A stretch of 64,000 nt of DNA. Origin: Dasypus novemcinctus (Eukaryota > Chordata > Mammalia > Cingulata > Dasypodidae). The position numbers were made by a program, and so were the translations under genes. Every line of letters begins with the position of its first letter. Positions within the stretch are counted from its first letter, which is position 1. This document shows positions 1 through 11,499 of the stretch, in pieces. Under the pieces are notes generated by a model that was not told the origin of the DNA, made no database searches, and saw nothing but the letters and a program-made list of their open reading frames with translations. The stretch spans positions 105,955,513 through 106,019,512 of the forward strand of contig NC_080677.1 in assembly GCF_030445035.2 (NCBI RefSeq). Direction: 5' to 3'.

Positions 1-439
1 TCAGCTTCTCTCATTTCTTTAAAATTCTATTCTGAGGGATGTGCCTTCGTTGCTCTTGCCTGACCTGTGACTGGCAACCTTTTGTACATATCCCAGGAAC
101 AAAACATACCACAGCTTCATCTGCTTGTGGGGGGCTTCCTTTCTGGTACCTAAAGCACTTGGTCTTATTTTGTAAGAAAGACTAGAATTGCAATTGTTCC
201 TCCAACAATGAATATCTGCTTCAGTAATATCAAATGTATGCCCACTGCTCTGTTTCTTTGTACATAATTTTCAATGTTGAACCATACTGTAATCTTTTTA
301 AGACTTTTTTTTTCTTCATCAATAAATTTATGGTCTTAACCAAAAAATTCTTTAAGGAAAATTGAGATTGTGTACATCAGTTTAGAATGGTTCTCAAGGG
401 AAAAACAGGTGTAATATGAGGGCATTTTGGGGACTTGGG
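1..439 (+). other. Unassigned, with a polyadenylation-like end at 321-326
   Basis: Non-repetitive-looking sequence ends with ATCAATAAATTTATGGTC, which resembles a 3' UTR with AATAAA at 321-326. No coding frame precedes it inside the window. It could be the tail of a retrocopy or a gene entering from the left; I cannot tell which. Confidence 0.25.
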
Positions 440-1135
440 AATTGCCTGAATGACATTGCAATGACAGATATAGGCCATTATAAATCTTGTCGTAACTTAC
501 AAAATTCTGTGAGAGCGAATGTAAACTACAATGTAAATTATAATCCACACTTAGTGACGATGCTCTAAAATGTGTTCAACAGGGAAACGGACTTTGGCCC
601 AGTGGTTAGGGCGTCCGTCTACCACATGGGAGGCCCGCGGTTCAAGCCCTGGGCCTCCTTGACCCGTGTGGACCTGGCCCGTGCGCAGTGCTGACGCGCG
701 CAAGGAGTGCCGTGCTGCACAAGGGTGTCCCCCGCGTAGGAGTCCCACGCGCAAGGAGTGCACCCATAAGGAGAGCCGCCCAGCGCGAAGGAGGGAGCAG
801 CCTGCCCAGGAATGGCGCTGCCCACACTTCCTGTGCCGCTGACGACAACAGAAGCGGACAAAGAAACAAGACGCAGCAAAAAGACATAGAAAACAGACAA
901 CCGGGGGAGGGGAGGGGAATTAAATAAATAAAAATAAAATCTTAAAAAAATAAAATAAAATAAAATAAAATGTGTTCAACAATTGTAACAAATGTACCAC
1001 ACTAATGAAAGATGTTTTTAATGTGGGAAAATGTGGGAGGAGTAAGGAGCAGGGCATATGAGAATCCCCTATATTTTTTATGTAATTTATGTAATCTAAG
1101 TATCTTTTAAAAAAGAAAAAAACAGTATACCAAAA
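440..1135 (+). mobile_element. L1-type 3' end, split by the SINE at 582-966
   Basis: Left part (about 440-566) and right part (982-1135) join across the SINE. The right part carries the typical tail AATTGTAACAAATGTACCAC and AATGAAAGATGTTTTTAAT, followed by a TATGAGAATCCCC word. The same tail type recurs at 27430-27850 and 36200-36600. No coding potential remains. Confidence 0.65.
582..966 (+). mobile_element. DAS-type tRNA-derived SINE (long GC-rich form)
   Basis: The head GGGAAACGGACTTTGGCCCA is followed by a tRNA-like B box (GGTTCAAGCCC), a GC-rich body with AAGGAGTGC words, then AATTAAATAAATAAAAAT and an A-rich tail. A perfect 15-bp target-site duplication, AAAATGTGTTCAACA, lies at 567-581 and 967-981. 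It sits inside an older L1 3' end. Its retained CpGs and intact duplication suggest a fairly recent insertion. Confidence 0.93.
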
Positions 1136-1159
1136 AACCCCACACACACACACACAAAA

Positions 1160-2160
1160 AGAAACATTCCCAAGCTCTGAAGAATCTGGCTACCTTCTGA
1201 GAAAACTGACCTTTCTTCTGCTTTCTTCTGGGCAAGATACAATTTAGGCGGATTCCTCATCTTCTTTAAACTTTAAGTTTCTTCTCATAGATTGAATTCT
1301 CTCGTGTAGGAGCATGAGCTTTCTAATCTCTTCCTCCATCATATCTGCCTTTATATTTTTTTAATTCCTGCCTCCCCCTTGCAGCTTGCTTGTTGTTTGC
1401 TCTCTGTGTCCATTCGCTGCACGCTTTTCTGTGTTTTTACTTGCCTCCCTTTTTGTTGCGTCACCTTGCTGAGTCGGCTCTCCACAGTGCTTGCAGGCCA
1501 GGTGGCTCTCCACAGCACTTCGGGCCGGCGGTTCTCCATGGCGTGCAGGCTGTCCACATTACATTCCTCTCTGTTCACCTTCATGTGACCTTCTTAGAGC
1601 TCATCCACACCAGTGTATTCTGCTACAGCATGGCTAAGCAAGTCAATCTTCATGCTGTGCTTGAAGTGTGAGCAGAAGCTGCACAGACTAACCTATCACT
1701 TTTTATTTAGGCGTAAGTAATCTGGAAGAGTAACTGTCTGCTGGAAATAGCAATCATCATCTTGCACTTGCACAAAGTGTACACATTCTTATCCTAGATT
1801 TCCAAGTGCTCTAAGCATAGGAATCATGGTTTTGCTCTCCTCTTCTAAATTTCACATTGTATCTCTTGACAACTTTAACAAACAAACCCTGTCCTTTCAT
1901 GTCCCTGGCTTGACCCAGACCTATAGGCTTTGCAGTGCTGCAAAGGAAAAAGTACCTGAAGGCATTATTAAGTGCCTTTTGTTTAAAATAAACTCAACAT
2001 GTTGTACCAACAATGTACATCACTTGATGGATGTGAAAGCTGCATCAAGAGTGGTGACCTGGTCTTTCAGTGCATAGCCAATGACAATGTCATCACTGCT
2101 ACCAATGTCAAGGAAAAAAAATGTTCTAGGGTTTAGGATACACAGGGGAAGGCTGAATAC
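1160..2160 (-). pseudogene. Possible decayed coding fragment, unidentified, split by a SINE
   Basis: On the minus strand two pieces read like protein despite stops. One at about 1341-1246 begins MMEEEIRKLMLLHERIQS, a charged helical text. Another at about 1830-1600 contains CVHFVQVQDDDCYFQQTV and later SHAVAEYTGVDEL. A third, near 2110-1830, has DQVTTLDAAFTSIK. A SINE 3' part lies between them. I do not recognise the source, and chance frames are possible. Confidence 0.25.
1345..1590 (-). mobile_element. SINE 3' part, DAS-related variant
   Basis: Read on the minus strand it contains GACGCAACAAAAAGGGAGGC and CAGCGAATGGACACAGAGAG, then GGAATTAAAAAAATATAAA. These are the 3' words of the long DAS-type SINEs elsewhere in the window. 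The 5' half differs, with repeated TGTGGAGAGCC words, so it is another subfamily or a truncated copy. No target-site duplication was identified. Confidence 0.6.
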
Positions 2161-3049
2161 CCCCCAGAAGAGAGAGATGTACAGGAAGAGAATCTTAACA
2201 GAAATACTGTGACTAGAAGCTGCAATTACTGCTGCTGGTGCCCCTACTCCACTCTATGAGCAGACAATTTTGAATTGTCTGGCCTTGTGTTGGGGCCTAT
2301 AGACAAAGGGGACTTCAGGGCTCTACCTCCCCAGGAAAGGGGAGAGAAAGGGACATAGTCTAAAGTTAATTCAGCTTTTGTCCACAAATTTGGTGTGCTG
2401 TGACACACGAACATTAGCAGGCTCTATGGGACCACACCACTGTTTGCCCTAGAGCTGGCAAGGGACTAAGGAGATCCAACCCTCTCAATCACCTTCTCTA
2501 CCAGGACTAGTTGTTGAGGATGCAGAGGGGGGAGGATGCAGAGAATTATTTCCTATCTGGGAAAAGAGAGGGGAATGCCAGCAAAGGTTGGAAAACAGCC
2601 TCTGAGAAAGTTTAAATTGTGAGGCTCTTAGCCTTCAGGCAGGACCCTCTGTCACACTGATCCAGTCTGTGGTGCAGCCAACACACTCAGGCCAGGCATT
2701 GAACTGAGAGGGCTGTCAAAGAGCACCATCTTCTGGCAGACCAAGGAAGCGCATGCGAGAAAATTAAAAGTAAATAAGTATGAGAGGTTTTTTCCAGGCT
2801 TTACAGCCTCCATCCTCAAAGCCATGGGAAGCAGGTCTGCAACCCATTTCTGGATTTAGGGCCCAGATTTGAGCAACTAACAAGGACAATCCTAAAGACT
2901 TAGAACAGGTTGAATCAAGAACCAAAGAATGACAATAACACAGCTTTCAGCCACTAAATCCGTATATAAGAAAAACTCAGCAGCAGAATAAACTTATCAT
3001 CATAATTAGATGCCTAGACAATAGCAAAAAATTTCAAGTTGTACTAATA

Positions 3050-3860
3050 AAATGGAAGAAATGGCCCAAGCAAAGGAATATATCAAAGCCCCAGATGTGA
3101 CACAAGATTTGAGACAACTTATCAATGAAAGTCATAAATATTCCCCCCAAAAATTAATGAATTGAAGGACAAAATGGCTAAAGAGATAAAGGACATCAAG
3201 AAGGCACTTAGCAAGCACAAGGAACAATTTGAAAACCTGTAAAGAAAAATAACAGCATTCATGAGAATGAAAGACATAATAGGTCAGCTCCAAAACACAT
3301 TAGAGGCATACAACAGCAGACTCGAAATGACAGAGGAATAAGTGATACCAAAGACAGGACAGCTGAAATTGAAGAGAGAACAGAGAGAAAAAAGAATGGA
3401 AAAAACTGAGTATGAGCTCAGGGGTTTGAATGATAATATGAGGTACAACAACACATGTGTCATGTGAGTTCCAGAAGGAGATGAGAAGGAAAAAGGGTCA
3501 GAAAGAGTATTTGAGGAAATAATGGCTGAAAATTTCCCAACTCCCATGAAAAAATTTAACTTACATGTCCAAGAAACACAGTGTGCCCCAATCAGAATAA
3601 TCCAAATACACCTACTCCAAGACACGTACTACTCAGAATGTCAAATGTCAAAGATAAAGAGAAAAATTCTGAGATCAGCAAGGGAGAAGCAAACCATCAC
3701 ATATAAGGGATGCCCAGTAAAAGTGTGGATTGCTCATCAGAAACCATGGAGGCTAGAAGACAGTGGTATGATATACTTAGGATACTGTAAGAGAAAAATT
3801 TTCAGCCGAGAATTCTTTATCTTGCAAAATTGTCCTTTAAAACTGATGTATAAGCTATAG
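3050..3860 (+). pseudogene. L1 ORF1 remnant
   Basis: A lysine-rich, coiled-coil-like text with repeated stops runs into a stretch (open at 3522-3860) that includes HVQETQCAPIRIIQIH and ends near AATTCTTTATCTTGCAAAAT, a word seen in L1/HAL1 ORF1 consensus sequences. It would have encoded the RNA-binding chaperone of the L1 particle. It resumes after the antisense insert at about 4269. Confidence 0.6.
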
Positions 3861-4268
3861 ACAGTTAAATGCACAGATACTAAGGTAGAGTTTGATCTGT
3901 TTTGACAAAATGCACGTATCACTATAATATCTCTATAAAGATATAGAAAAAGTCCTTAATCCCGGAAAGTTTCTTCATGCCCCTTCCCCATCAATGTCCT
4001 CCCACCATCCTTACAAAAACCAACTAGTGATTTGCTTTCTATAAGCATAGATTAGTTTTGCCTATTCCCAAACTTCATATAAATGTAATCATATATTATG
4101 AATTCTTTTCTGCTTGCCTTTTTTAAACTCAGCAAAATGTTTTTAAGATTCATCCATATCATTGCATGAAGCAATAGTTTTCTTCTGTTTATTGCTCAAT
4201 AGTCTCCCACTGTATGACTATATCACAGTTTATCTATTTTCCTGTTAAGACAACTGGGTTATTTCTAT
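3861..4268 (-). mobile_element. Antisense 3' end of an old L1 (L1M-like) inside the L1
   Basis: The plus strand reads GATTAGTTTTGCCTATTCCC, then TCATATAAATGTAATCAT, TTTAAGATTCATCCATATC and CACAGTTTATCTATTTTCCTG. That is the reverse complement of the common L1M 3'-end text. ORF1-like sequence continues on both sides, so it is an insertion or an inversion within the host L1. Confidence 0.7.
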
Positions 4269-4489
4269 CAGAGTTTGAAATATTCACAAATAAACAGAAA
4301 CAAAGAGAGTTCATAAAAAAGAATCTGCCTTTGTAGGAAAGAGAGCCTTACAGCCCAAAAGAATAAGACAGGAAAGGGAGGTTTGGAGGACAGTGTTGGA
4401 AGGCAAGAATAGCAGAAAGGATAACCAAAAACAGAAAAAGACAGATGAAAATAAAATATGACATACAAAAACCAAAGATAAAATGGGGA

Positions 4490-6963
4490 AGTAAATCATG
4501 TATTTACATTAATATCATTGAATATGAATGGATTAAACTCACCAACCAAAAGATATAGGCTGACAGAATGGATTTTAAAAAACATGAGCCTTCCAAATGC
4601 TGTCTACAAGAGACTTATCTTAGAACCAGGGATACAAACCAGCTGAAAGTGAAAAGTTAGAAAAAGACACCCCACACAAACAGGAAGCAAAAAAGAGCAG
4701 GGGTATCTATATTAATACAGGACAAAACACACTTTAAATGCAAAAAAGTTATAAGAGATACAGAAAACCATTATATATTAAAAAAAGAGAAATCCCCCAG
4801 GAAGAAACAAGAATCATAATGTCTATGCACCTAACGAGGGAGCCCTAAGATAGATGAAGCAATCTCTGGCAAAACAGAAGGGAGAAATAGCATCTCTACA
4901 ATAGTAGTTGGAGACTTCGACACACCACTCACATCATTAGATAAAATGACTAGAAAGAAGATCAGCGGGGAAACAGAGAACTTGAACAATGTGATAACAA
5001 GTTAGACCTAACAGACATATACAGAACACTGAATCCCAAATCAGGGGATTTTATGGGTCTTTCTCCATGATGGACCACAGGCTAAATCACAAGGCCAGTC
5101 TCAATAAACACAAAAAGGCTGAAATTTTACTAAGTACCTTCTCAGATCATAATGGAATGAAACTGGAAATCAAAAGTAGACAAGAAAGGGGGAAATTCAC
5201 AAATATGTGGAGGCTAAACAACACAATCCTAAATAATCAGTGGCTCAAAGAAGAAACTGTATGTGAAATTAGTAAACACATTGAGACAAATGAAAACAAG
5301 AACACAACTTATGAAAACTTAGGGACAGAGAGTGGATGTGGTTCAAGCAGTTGAGTGCCTGCCTTCCACATGTACATCCTGGGTTTGGTTCCCAGTGTCT
5401 CTTAAAGAAAAAACAACAACAAAAAAAAACACACAAAACAGACAACAAGCAAAGAACAGCAAGCAGACAATGAGCACAAACAACAGCATAAAAGAAACAA
5501 TGAGCAAACAGACAAGGGAGCCATCTTGGGGGCAGGGGGAACTTATGGGCTACAGCAAAGGCAGTGCTGAGAGGGAAACTTATAGCCCTAAATGCTTACA
5601 TTAAAAAAGAAGAAAAAGTTAAAATCAATTCTCTAAGTGAAAACCTGGAGGCGCTAGAAGAAGAACAGCAAACCATTTTCAAAGCAAGCAGAAGGAAAGA
5701 AATAATAACTATTAGAGCAGAAACAAATGAAATTGAGAATTAAAAAAAAATAGAGAAAATCAATAAAACCAAAAGCTGGTTCTTTGAAGAGATCAGTAAA
5801 ATTAACAAACCCTTAGCAAGGCCAACAAAGAAAAACAGAGAGAAGATGCAATTAAATAAAATAAGAAATGAAATGGGCAAAGTTACAACTAACCTCACAG
5901 AAATAAAAAGGATCATAAGAGGATATTATGAGAAACTGTATGCCGGCAAATTAGACAACCTACATGAAATGGGCAAATTCCTAGAAAAGCAAAACCTACC
6001 TTGACTCTACAAGAAAGTATCAACAAATCAATCACAGTTAAAGAGATTAAATTAGGCATCAAAAATCTTCTAACAAAGAAAAGCCCAAGACCAGATGGTT
6101 TCACAGGCATATTCTACCAAGCATTTGAGAAGAATTAACACCAATCCTGTTTAAACTCTTCCAAAAAAACTGAAGAGGAAGGGAAATTACCCAAAAGGTA
6201 CGGGTACTACAGGAAAAGAAAATTAAAAACAAATCTCTCTAACGAACATAGATGCAAAAATTCTCAATAAAATACTTGCAAATAGACTCCAAGAGCATAT
6301 CAAAAGGATTTTACACCACGACCAAGTGGGATTTAGTCTTGGCATGCAATGGTGGTTTGACGTAAGAAAATCAATTAACATACTACACAACCTTAACAAA
6401 TTGAAGGGAAAAACCACATGATCATCTTAATCAATGCAGAAAAGACATTCAACAAAATCCAGCATACTTTCTTGATAAAAAACACTTTGAAAAATAGGAA
6501 TAGAAGGAAAATTCCTTAATATGATAAAGGACATATATGAAAAACCTATGGTCAACATCGTACTCAATGGGGAAAGGTTGAAAGCTTTCCAGCTAAGATC
6601 AGGAAGAGGACATGGATGCCCACTATCACCATTGTTATTCAGTATTGTGCTAGAAGTTCTAGCTAAAGCATGTGGACAAGAAAAAAAAAGGCAAACAAAT
6701 GGGAAAAGAGGAAGTAAAACTCTATTTGCCAATGACATGATCCTATATTTAGAAAATTCTGAATGTCCACAACAAAACTACTTGAGTTAGTAAATGAGTT
6801 CAGCAAAGCGGCAAGATATAAGATCAGCACACAAAAATCAATAATGTTTCTGTACACTAGTATTGAACAATCTGGGGAGGAAATAAGGGGGCAAAATTCC
6901 ATTTACAATAGCAACAAAAGGCTTAAATACCTAGGAATCAATTTAACCAAAGAAATACTGGAC
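4490..6963 (+). pseudogene. L1 ORF2 remnant (endonuclease and reverse transcriptase)
   Basis: The start resembles the endonuclease N-terminus (NGLNSPTKRYRLTEWI near 4520-4580). Later pieces show the reverse-transcriptase block GCPLSPLLFSIVLEVLA (about 6615-6665), then FANDMILYLEN in place of the usual F/YADD motif (about 6724-6756), and YLGINLTKE (about 6933-6960). After that the frame jumps straight to 3'-end sequence, so the second half of ORF2, including the Cys-rich C-terminus, is missing. Numerous stops and frameshifts make it non-functional. Confidence 0.75.
5326..5539 (+). mobile_element. Short tRNA-derived SINE inserted in L1 ORF2
   Basis: The tRNA-like head GAGTGGATGTGGTTCAAGCA with a B box (GGTTTGGTTCCC) is followed by an A-rich, AGACAA-rich body and GGGAGCCATCTTGGGGGCAG. 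Flanks AACTTAGGGA (5316-5325) and AACTTATGGG (5540-5549) are a likely target-site duplication with one mismatch. L1 sequence continues on the right (GGCTACAGCAAAGGCAGTGC). Confidence 0.75.
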
Positions 6964-7168
6964 CTGTATTCAGAAACAGGAGCATTTATTCACTGTTGAT
7001 GGGAATGTAAAATGGTACAGTCACTATGGAGGACTGTTTGGCCATTCAAGAGGTTGAATATGGATTTGCCACATGAACCAGCAGTACAGTACAAGGTATA
7101 TACCCAGAATAACTGAGAGCAGAGACACAAACAGACATCTGCACACACCGATGTTCAAAGGGGCATTA

Positions 7169-8118
7169 TTCACAGTTGCCAAAAGATGGAAACAACCCCA
7201 ATATCCATCAACTAATGAATGGATAAACAAATTTGTGGTGTGTGGATTATGCCTTTGTAAGAAGAAATGAAATCATGAAGCATATGATAACATGGACGAA
7301 ACTGGAGGACATTATGTTGAATGAAGCAAGCCAGACACAAAAGGACAAATACCGTATGACTGCACTATTATGAACTAAATATATTGTGTAGACTCATAGA
7401 GTTAATAATTTGAATACAGGTCACTAGAAAATAGAAGGCAGGTAGAGAATGGAAAGCAGAGGATTTATCTGTGCAGAACTGATAAAAATGTTGTTTGTAA
7501 ATCTTTGAAAGTGAATAGAAATGGTTAAAGCATATCATTATGTTGGTAACTAGCAGTGCTATTGTATGGGTATAACAGTGGTTGAAAGGAAAAGTCTAAG
7601 TTCATGTATAAAGGAAAGCTAAAAATTGTAACATGTATTCACGATTGCCAAAAGACAGAAACAACCCAGGTTTCCATCAACCAATAAATGGATAAACAAA
7701 CTGTGGTATATATATGCACAATACAGTATTATTCAGCTATAAGAAGAAATGAAGTCATGAAGCATATGACAATATGGATGAACCTGGAGGACATTATGTT
7801 GAGTGAAGCAAGCCAGACACAAAAGGAAAAATGCTGTATGATTTTGCTGTTATGAACTAAATATATTGTGTAAACAATAGAGTTAATAACTAGAGTATGG
7901 GTCACCAGAAAATAGAATGAGGATAGAGAAAGGAAAGTGGAGGGTTAACTTGTGCAGAATTGGTGGAAAAAAAAAGGTTGTGTGTTAATCTTTGGAAATG
8001 AATAGAAAAGGTGAAAGCACAACATAAGGTTTGTAACTAGCAGTCCTATTATATGGGTATGATGGAGGTTTAAAGGTAAAGACTAAGGTCATATATATTA
8101 ATAAAAGGAAAGCTAAGA
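7169..8118 (+). repeat. Tandem duplication of an L1 3' segment (two ~470-480-bp units)
   Basis: Unit A (7169-7637) and unit B (7638-8118) start alike (TTCACAGTTGCCAAAAGATG versus TTCACGATTGCCAAAAGACA). They share, in order, GGAGGACATTATGTTGA, AAGCAAGCCAGACACAAAAGG, ATGAACTAAATATATTGTGTA, GTTGGTAACTAGCAGT-type and AAAGGAAAGCTAA words. Divergence between units is visible throughout, so the duplication is not new. Confidence 0.85.
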
Positions 8119-8265
8119 AATGTAATTTGGAACCTATAGCATAGTAAAGCATTCATGTGAAATATGAGTATGTGTAATATTGCATATATAAGACTGTTTT
8201 TCTTTGAAACTGAACAAAAGTTATGTTAATGTTACAAGATGTTAGTATCAGGCACACACACACAC

Positions 8266-9045
8266 AAACTATTATGCTAAGTGAAGAAACCAGGCACAAA
8301 GTACTACAAATTGCATGATACCATTTATATAAAATGTAAATTAAAAATTAATTTATAAAGCTGGAACTAGATTAGTGGTTTTTCAGAGCTGGGAAAAGAT
8401 AGAGGGATTGAGAAGTGACTGCTAAGGAGTGTGGAGTTTTTCCTTTTGGAGTAATGAAATTATTCTAAAATTTTTTGTGGTGATGAATGCATAACACTGT
8501 GATTATACTAAAAGCCATTGATTATACACTTTGCTGCTTTTTTTTTAAGATTTTGTATTTATTTATTTCTCTCCCCTTCCTCCCCTCCCCCAGTTGTCTG
8601 CTTTCTATGTCCATTCGCTGTGTGTTCTTCCATGACAGCTTCTATCCTTATCAGAATCACCGGGAATCTGTCTTTCTTTTTGTTGCGTTTCTTTTTTTCT
8701 TGTTGCGTCAGCTCTCTGTGTGTGCTGCGCCATTCCTGGGCAGGCTGCACTTTCCTTTGCGCTGGGCAGCTCTGCTTACGGGGAGCACTCCTTGCGCGTG
8801 GGGCTCCCCTACGTGGGGGACACCCCTGTGTGGCAGGGCACTCCTTGCACACATCAGCACTGCCCATGGGCCAGCTCCACAAGGGGCAACGAGGCCCGGG
8901 ATTTGGATCTCAGACCACCCCCATGTGGTAGGCAGATGCCCTACCCATTGGGCCAAGTCCGCTTCCCTGATTATACACTGTGGATAGAATTATGGTGTGT
9001 GAATGTGTATTAGTAAAACTGCTAAAACTTTTTTTTCCTGCTATA
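8266..9045 (+). mobile_element. Old L1M-like 3' end, split by the SINE at 8531-8967
   Basis: ACTATTATGCTAAGTGAAGA, ACCATTTATATAAAATG, GGAGTGACTGCTAAGGAGTG-type text and ACACTGTGATTATACTAAAA are standard L1MB/L1MC 3'-end words. After the SINE the text resumes with GATTATACACTGTGGATAGAATTATG-type sequence. It is non-coding. Confidence 0.7.
8531..8967 (-). mobile_element. DAS-type SINE (long GC-rich form), minus strand
   Basis: The poly-T start at about 8537 is the reverse complement of the A-rich tail. The body contains AGCGAATGGACATAGAAAG-type text and GC-rich AAGGAGTGC words, and the 5' head lies near 8960 (GGAAGCGGACTTGGCCCAAT on the minus strand). A perfect 12-bp duplication, TGATTATACACT, lies at 8519-8530 and 8968-8979. 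Confidence 0.92.
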
Positions 9046-10402
9046 CAGTTAAAATAGTAATAAATTTACTGCAGGTTGAAGCTTAAAGGTTAATATTAAT
9101 GGAAATTGCTGAAAAAAAAACAGTAAGCCTTAATTAGAGTTATATTTATCCTTCTATTGAGAAAGAGAATTTTTTAAACTTAAAAAACTTCTTAAAATGT
9201 GGCTTCCAGTGGCAGCCTAGAAAAATATTGATGACTCTTCCATTTCTGCAATAAAGAGATGTTAGATTCAAATCTACTGGTAAATATTTAAACACATATA
9301 TTACTCCAGGGTTTCAAGTAATTAAAGGGAAAAAATCTTACTTAAAACAAATATAAGATTAGTTTTGAAAGTAAAAATATAAACAGTCCTGTATTGATAG
9401 ATTCAAGGTTTCATTTTGTTTTCCCCCAACTTAAACATTAGTCTTCTTTTGGTTTTAACCATATCAAGTATTTGGACTTCCTATAACTCATTATGTTTTA
9501 AGAGTGTTTCACTTTTATTAGATTAAGTTTTTCAAGAATACTGGGTTAAAGGAGATCCGACTTTATGCATAACAAAGAAGCCAGCATCAGAAGATGGGGT
9601 CTTCTGATAGAATTGTGACTACGGCCAAAAATGTCAGATCTATATTCCAATTTTTGCTTATCCTATTAAACCACACTTTTTCCCTGTGTACTCAATTCTC
9701 TTTTCTTCATTCATTTCTATTAATTTATTCATTCAAGAATAAAGTTTCTTTGATGAGGCTCCAGAAGCAAACCCTTTTTCCTCATTTAGTTCCTTTACAA
9801 TCTTTTCAACTTACGTGAGAACCCAGAAGACTTAAAAGAAAAATTTTATAGAAAGCATCACATTTTTAAAAAGCATGATTATTCAAAATATTTGCTTCAG
9901 TCAGAAAATCAGTCCTATCAAAATGGATTTTCTCAAGTTGCTATTTGAAGTTCCCCATTCAATGTCTTTGATTTTATGCACATGATATAGCCTGGATGCG
10001 GGCAACGACTGGAAACAGTCATATTCTAGATGATGATCATTCAATTCCTTAGATATTTCCTGGGCAATTAATCGAGAGAAATAATTTCTGACATTCTATT
10101 GAATTTAATGTGCAGTCTCACATTTTAAATAGTCAGCAAGTATCTACATTATGAAGTATTAACAGAAATATTTTTGAGGGTTTTGAACTTTAAGCCTTGC
10201 CCTCGCTGTTCTTTCAGAACCTCAACCTTTATTAAATACAAAACTCTACTGACTCAAAAAAAAAAAAAAAGGAATCATATAATAGCTGAAGTACTTTCAC
10301 AGGATTAGCATTTGATGATACATTTGATTTATTATGCACAGTTATAATCATATATCACAGAGTAGTAAGAGTCAGGGAAGTAAAACAAATCATGTTTTCT
10401 TT
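9046..10402. other. AT-rich intergenic sequence, nothing recognised
   Basis: No SINE, LTR or coding frame of interest. A short A run lies at 10256-10271, and the longest frames look like chance. Confidence 0.6.
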
Positions 10403-10414
10403 AAAGTGTTATTT

Positions 10415-10799
10415 GGGGAAACGGATTTGGCCCAGTGGTTAGGGCGTCCGTCTACCACATGGGAGGTCTGCGGTTCAAACCCCGGGCCTCCTTGACCCGT
10501 GTGGAGCTGGCCCATGCGCAGTGCTGATGGGCGCAAGGAGTGCCGCGCCACGCAGGGGCCTCCCCCGCGTAGGGGAGCCCCACGCACAAGGAGTGCGCCC
10601 GGCAAGGAGTGCGCCCCGCAAGGAGTGCGCCCCGTAAGGAGAGCCGCCCAGCGTGAAAGAAAGTGCAGCCTGCCCAGGAATGGCGCCCCCCACACTTCCG
10701 CTGCTTCAGCAAATAGACACAGAGAACAGACAACCGGGGGAGGGAGGAGGGGAATTAAATAAATAAATAAATCTTTTAAAAAATAAATAAATACAAAAT
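10415..10799 (+). mobile_element. DAS-type SINE with internal 16-bp triplication
   Basis: Same head and body as the copy at 582-966. Flanks AAAGTGTTATTT (10403-10414) and AAAGTACTATTT (10800-10811) are an imperfect target-site duplication. Three successive 16-bp units starting AAGGAGTGCGCCC occupy 10588-10635, whereas the other copies have fewer. The tail is built of AAATAAATAAAT words. CpGs are well retained. Confidence 0.92.
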
Positions 10800-11159
10800 A
10801 AAGTACTATTTGATGCTAGGAAATTGGGTTTGCATATATCATTTTCAGATTTCTGCTAATATTATTAGCAAAATCCACAAAAGCAGTTTAATATATCAAT
10901 TATTTGCATAAAGTCAAATTTCTACAAAGCACTTTACAATATGTGGATGAAAGAAAAGTACAAGAGAAAATTATTAAAGCTATCAAATGAACTTGATAAT
11001 TGCATATCCCTTTTAGTTAGAAACAATGATATTAAAGAATGACATAGAAGTAAAACTGCAAATTTGAGGTTTGTAATTTTAGGAATCTTTTTCATTAAAC
11101 TCAAAATTGGTAAACTGGTCATTAAGAACTGGCAGTTAAAGTCGAGGTTTGTTTTTTTT

Positions 11160-11330
11160 CACAGTGAAACTGCTACAAAGGGAGTTATGCTACAAAAGTA
11201 TCATACTCATGCAAAATACTAATGACAGGGAAAATTGTGGGGGTGGGTGCTATATGACCTCTGTACTTCCTGGATGATTTTTCTGTAAACCTACAACTTC
11301 TCTAATTGAGAAAAGCAGCGGGGATGGAGG
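11160..11330 (+). mobile_element. Fragment of an L1-type 3' end
   Basis: CATGCAAAATACTAATGACA, GGGAAAATTGTGGGGGTGGG and TTTTTCTGTAAACCTACAAC match the last ~150 bp of the L1 tail type seen at 982-1135. No flanking duplication is visible. The stretch 10812-11160 to its left holds nothing I recognise. Confidence 0.5.
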
Positions 11331-11499
11331 GAAATTTTTGCTAACCATTCAATCACAGAACCATTTAAAAATGAAACTGAAATCTGTGTTATGACAAGTC
11401 AAGATAGAGGGACTTTAAAATGACCACTCAGTTTAGCTATTACTTGTCTCTTGAAGTCTGGGGGACACAGAGGACTGAGTTTTGACTCTTGCTTGTTGT

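Larger units (their letters stand above)
2270..8250 (+). mobile_element. Long, broken L1 retrotransposon (xenarthran type)
   Basis: The parts lie in L1 order: a 5'-UTR-like section (about 2270-3050, with CACCATCTTCTGGCAGACCA), ORF1-like sequence (about 3050-3860 and 4269-4490), ORF2 (about 4490-6963) and a 3' region. The element is dead: it has many stops, an antisense L1 piece at 3861-4268, a SINE at 5326-5539, a large deletion after the reverse transcriptase at about 6960, and a duplicated 3' segment. Only fragments of ORF2 longer than 60 codons remain open. Confidence 0.8.

Noticed and set aside
8487-9013. Overlapping open frames of 80-166 codons on both strands
   Set aside because: They lie in a GC-rich SINE (8531-8967), where stop codons are scarce. 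The same translated words recur in every copy of the SINE, so they are not genes.
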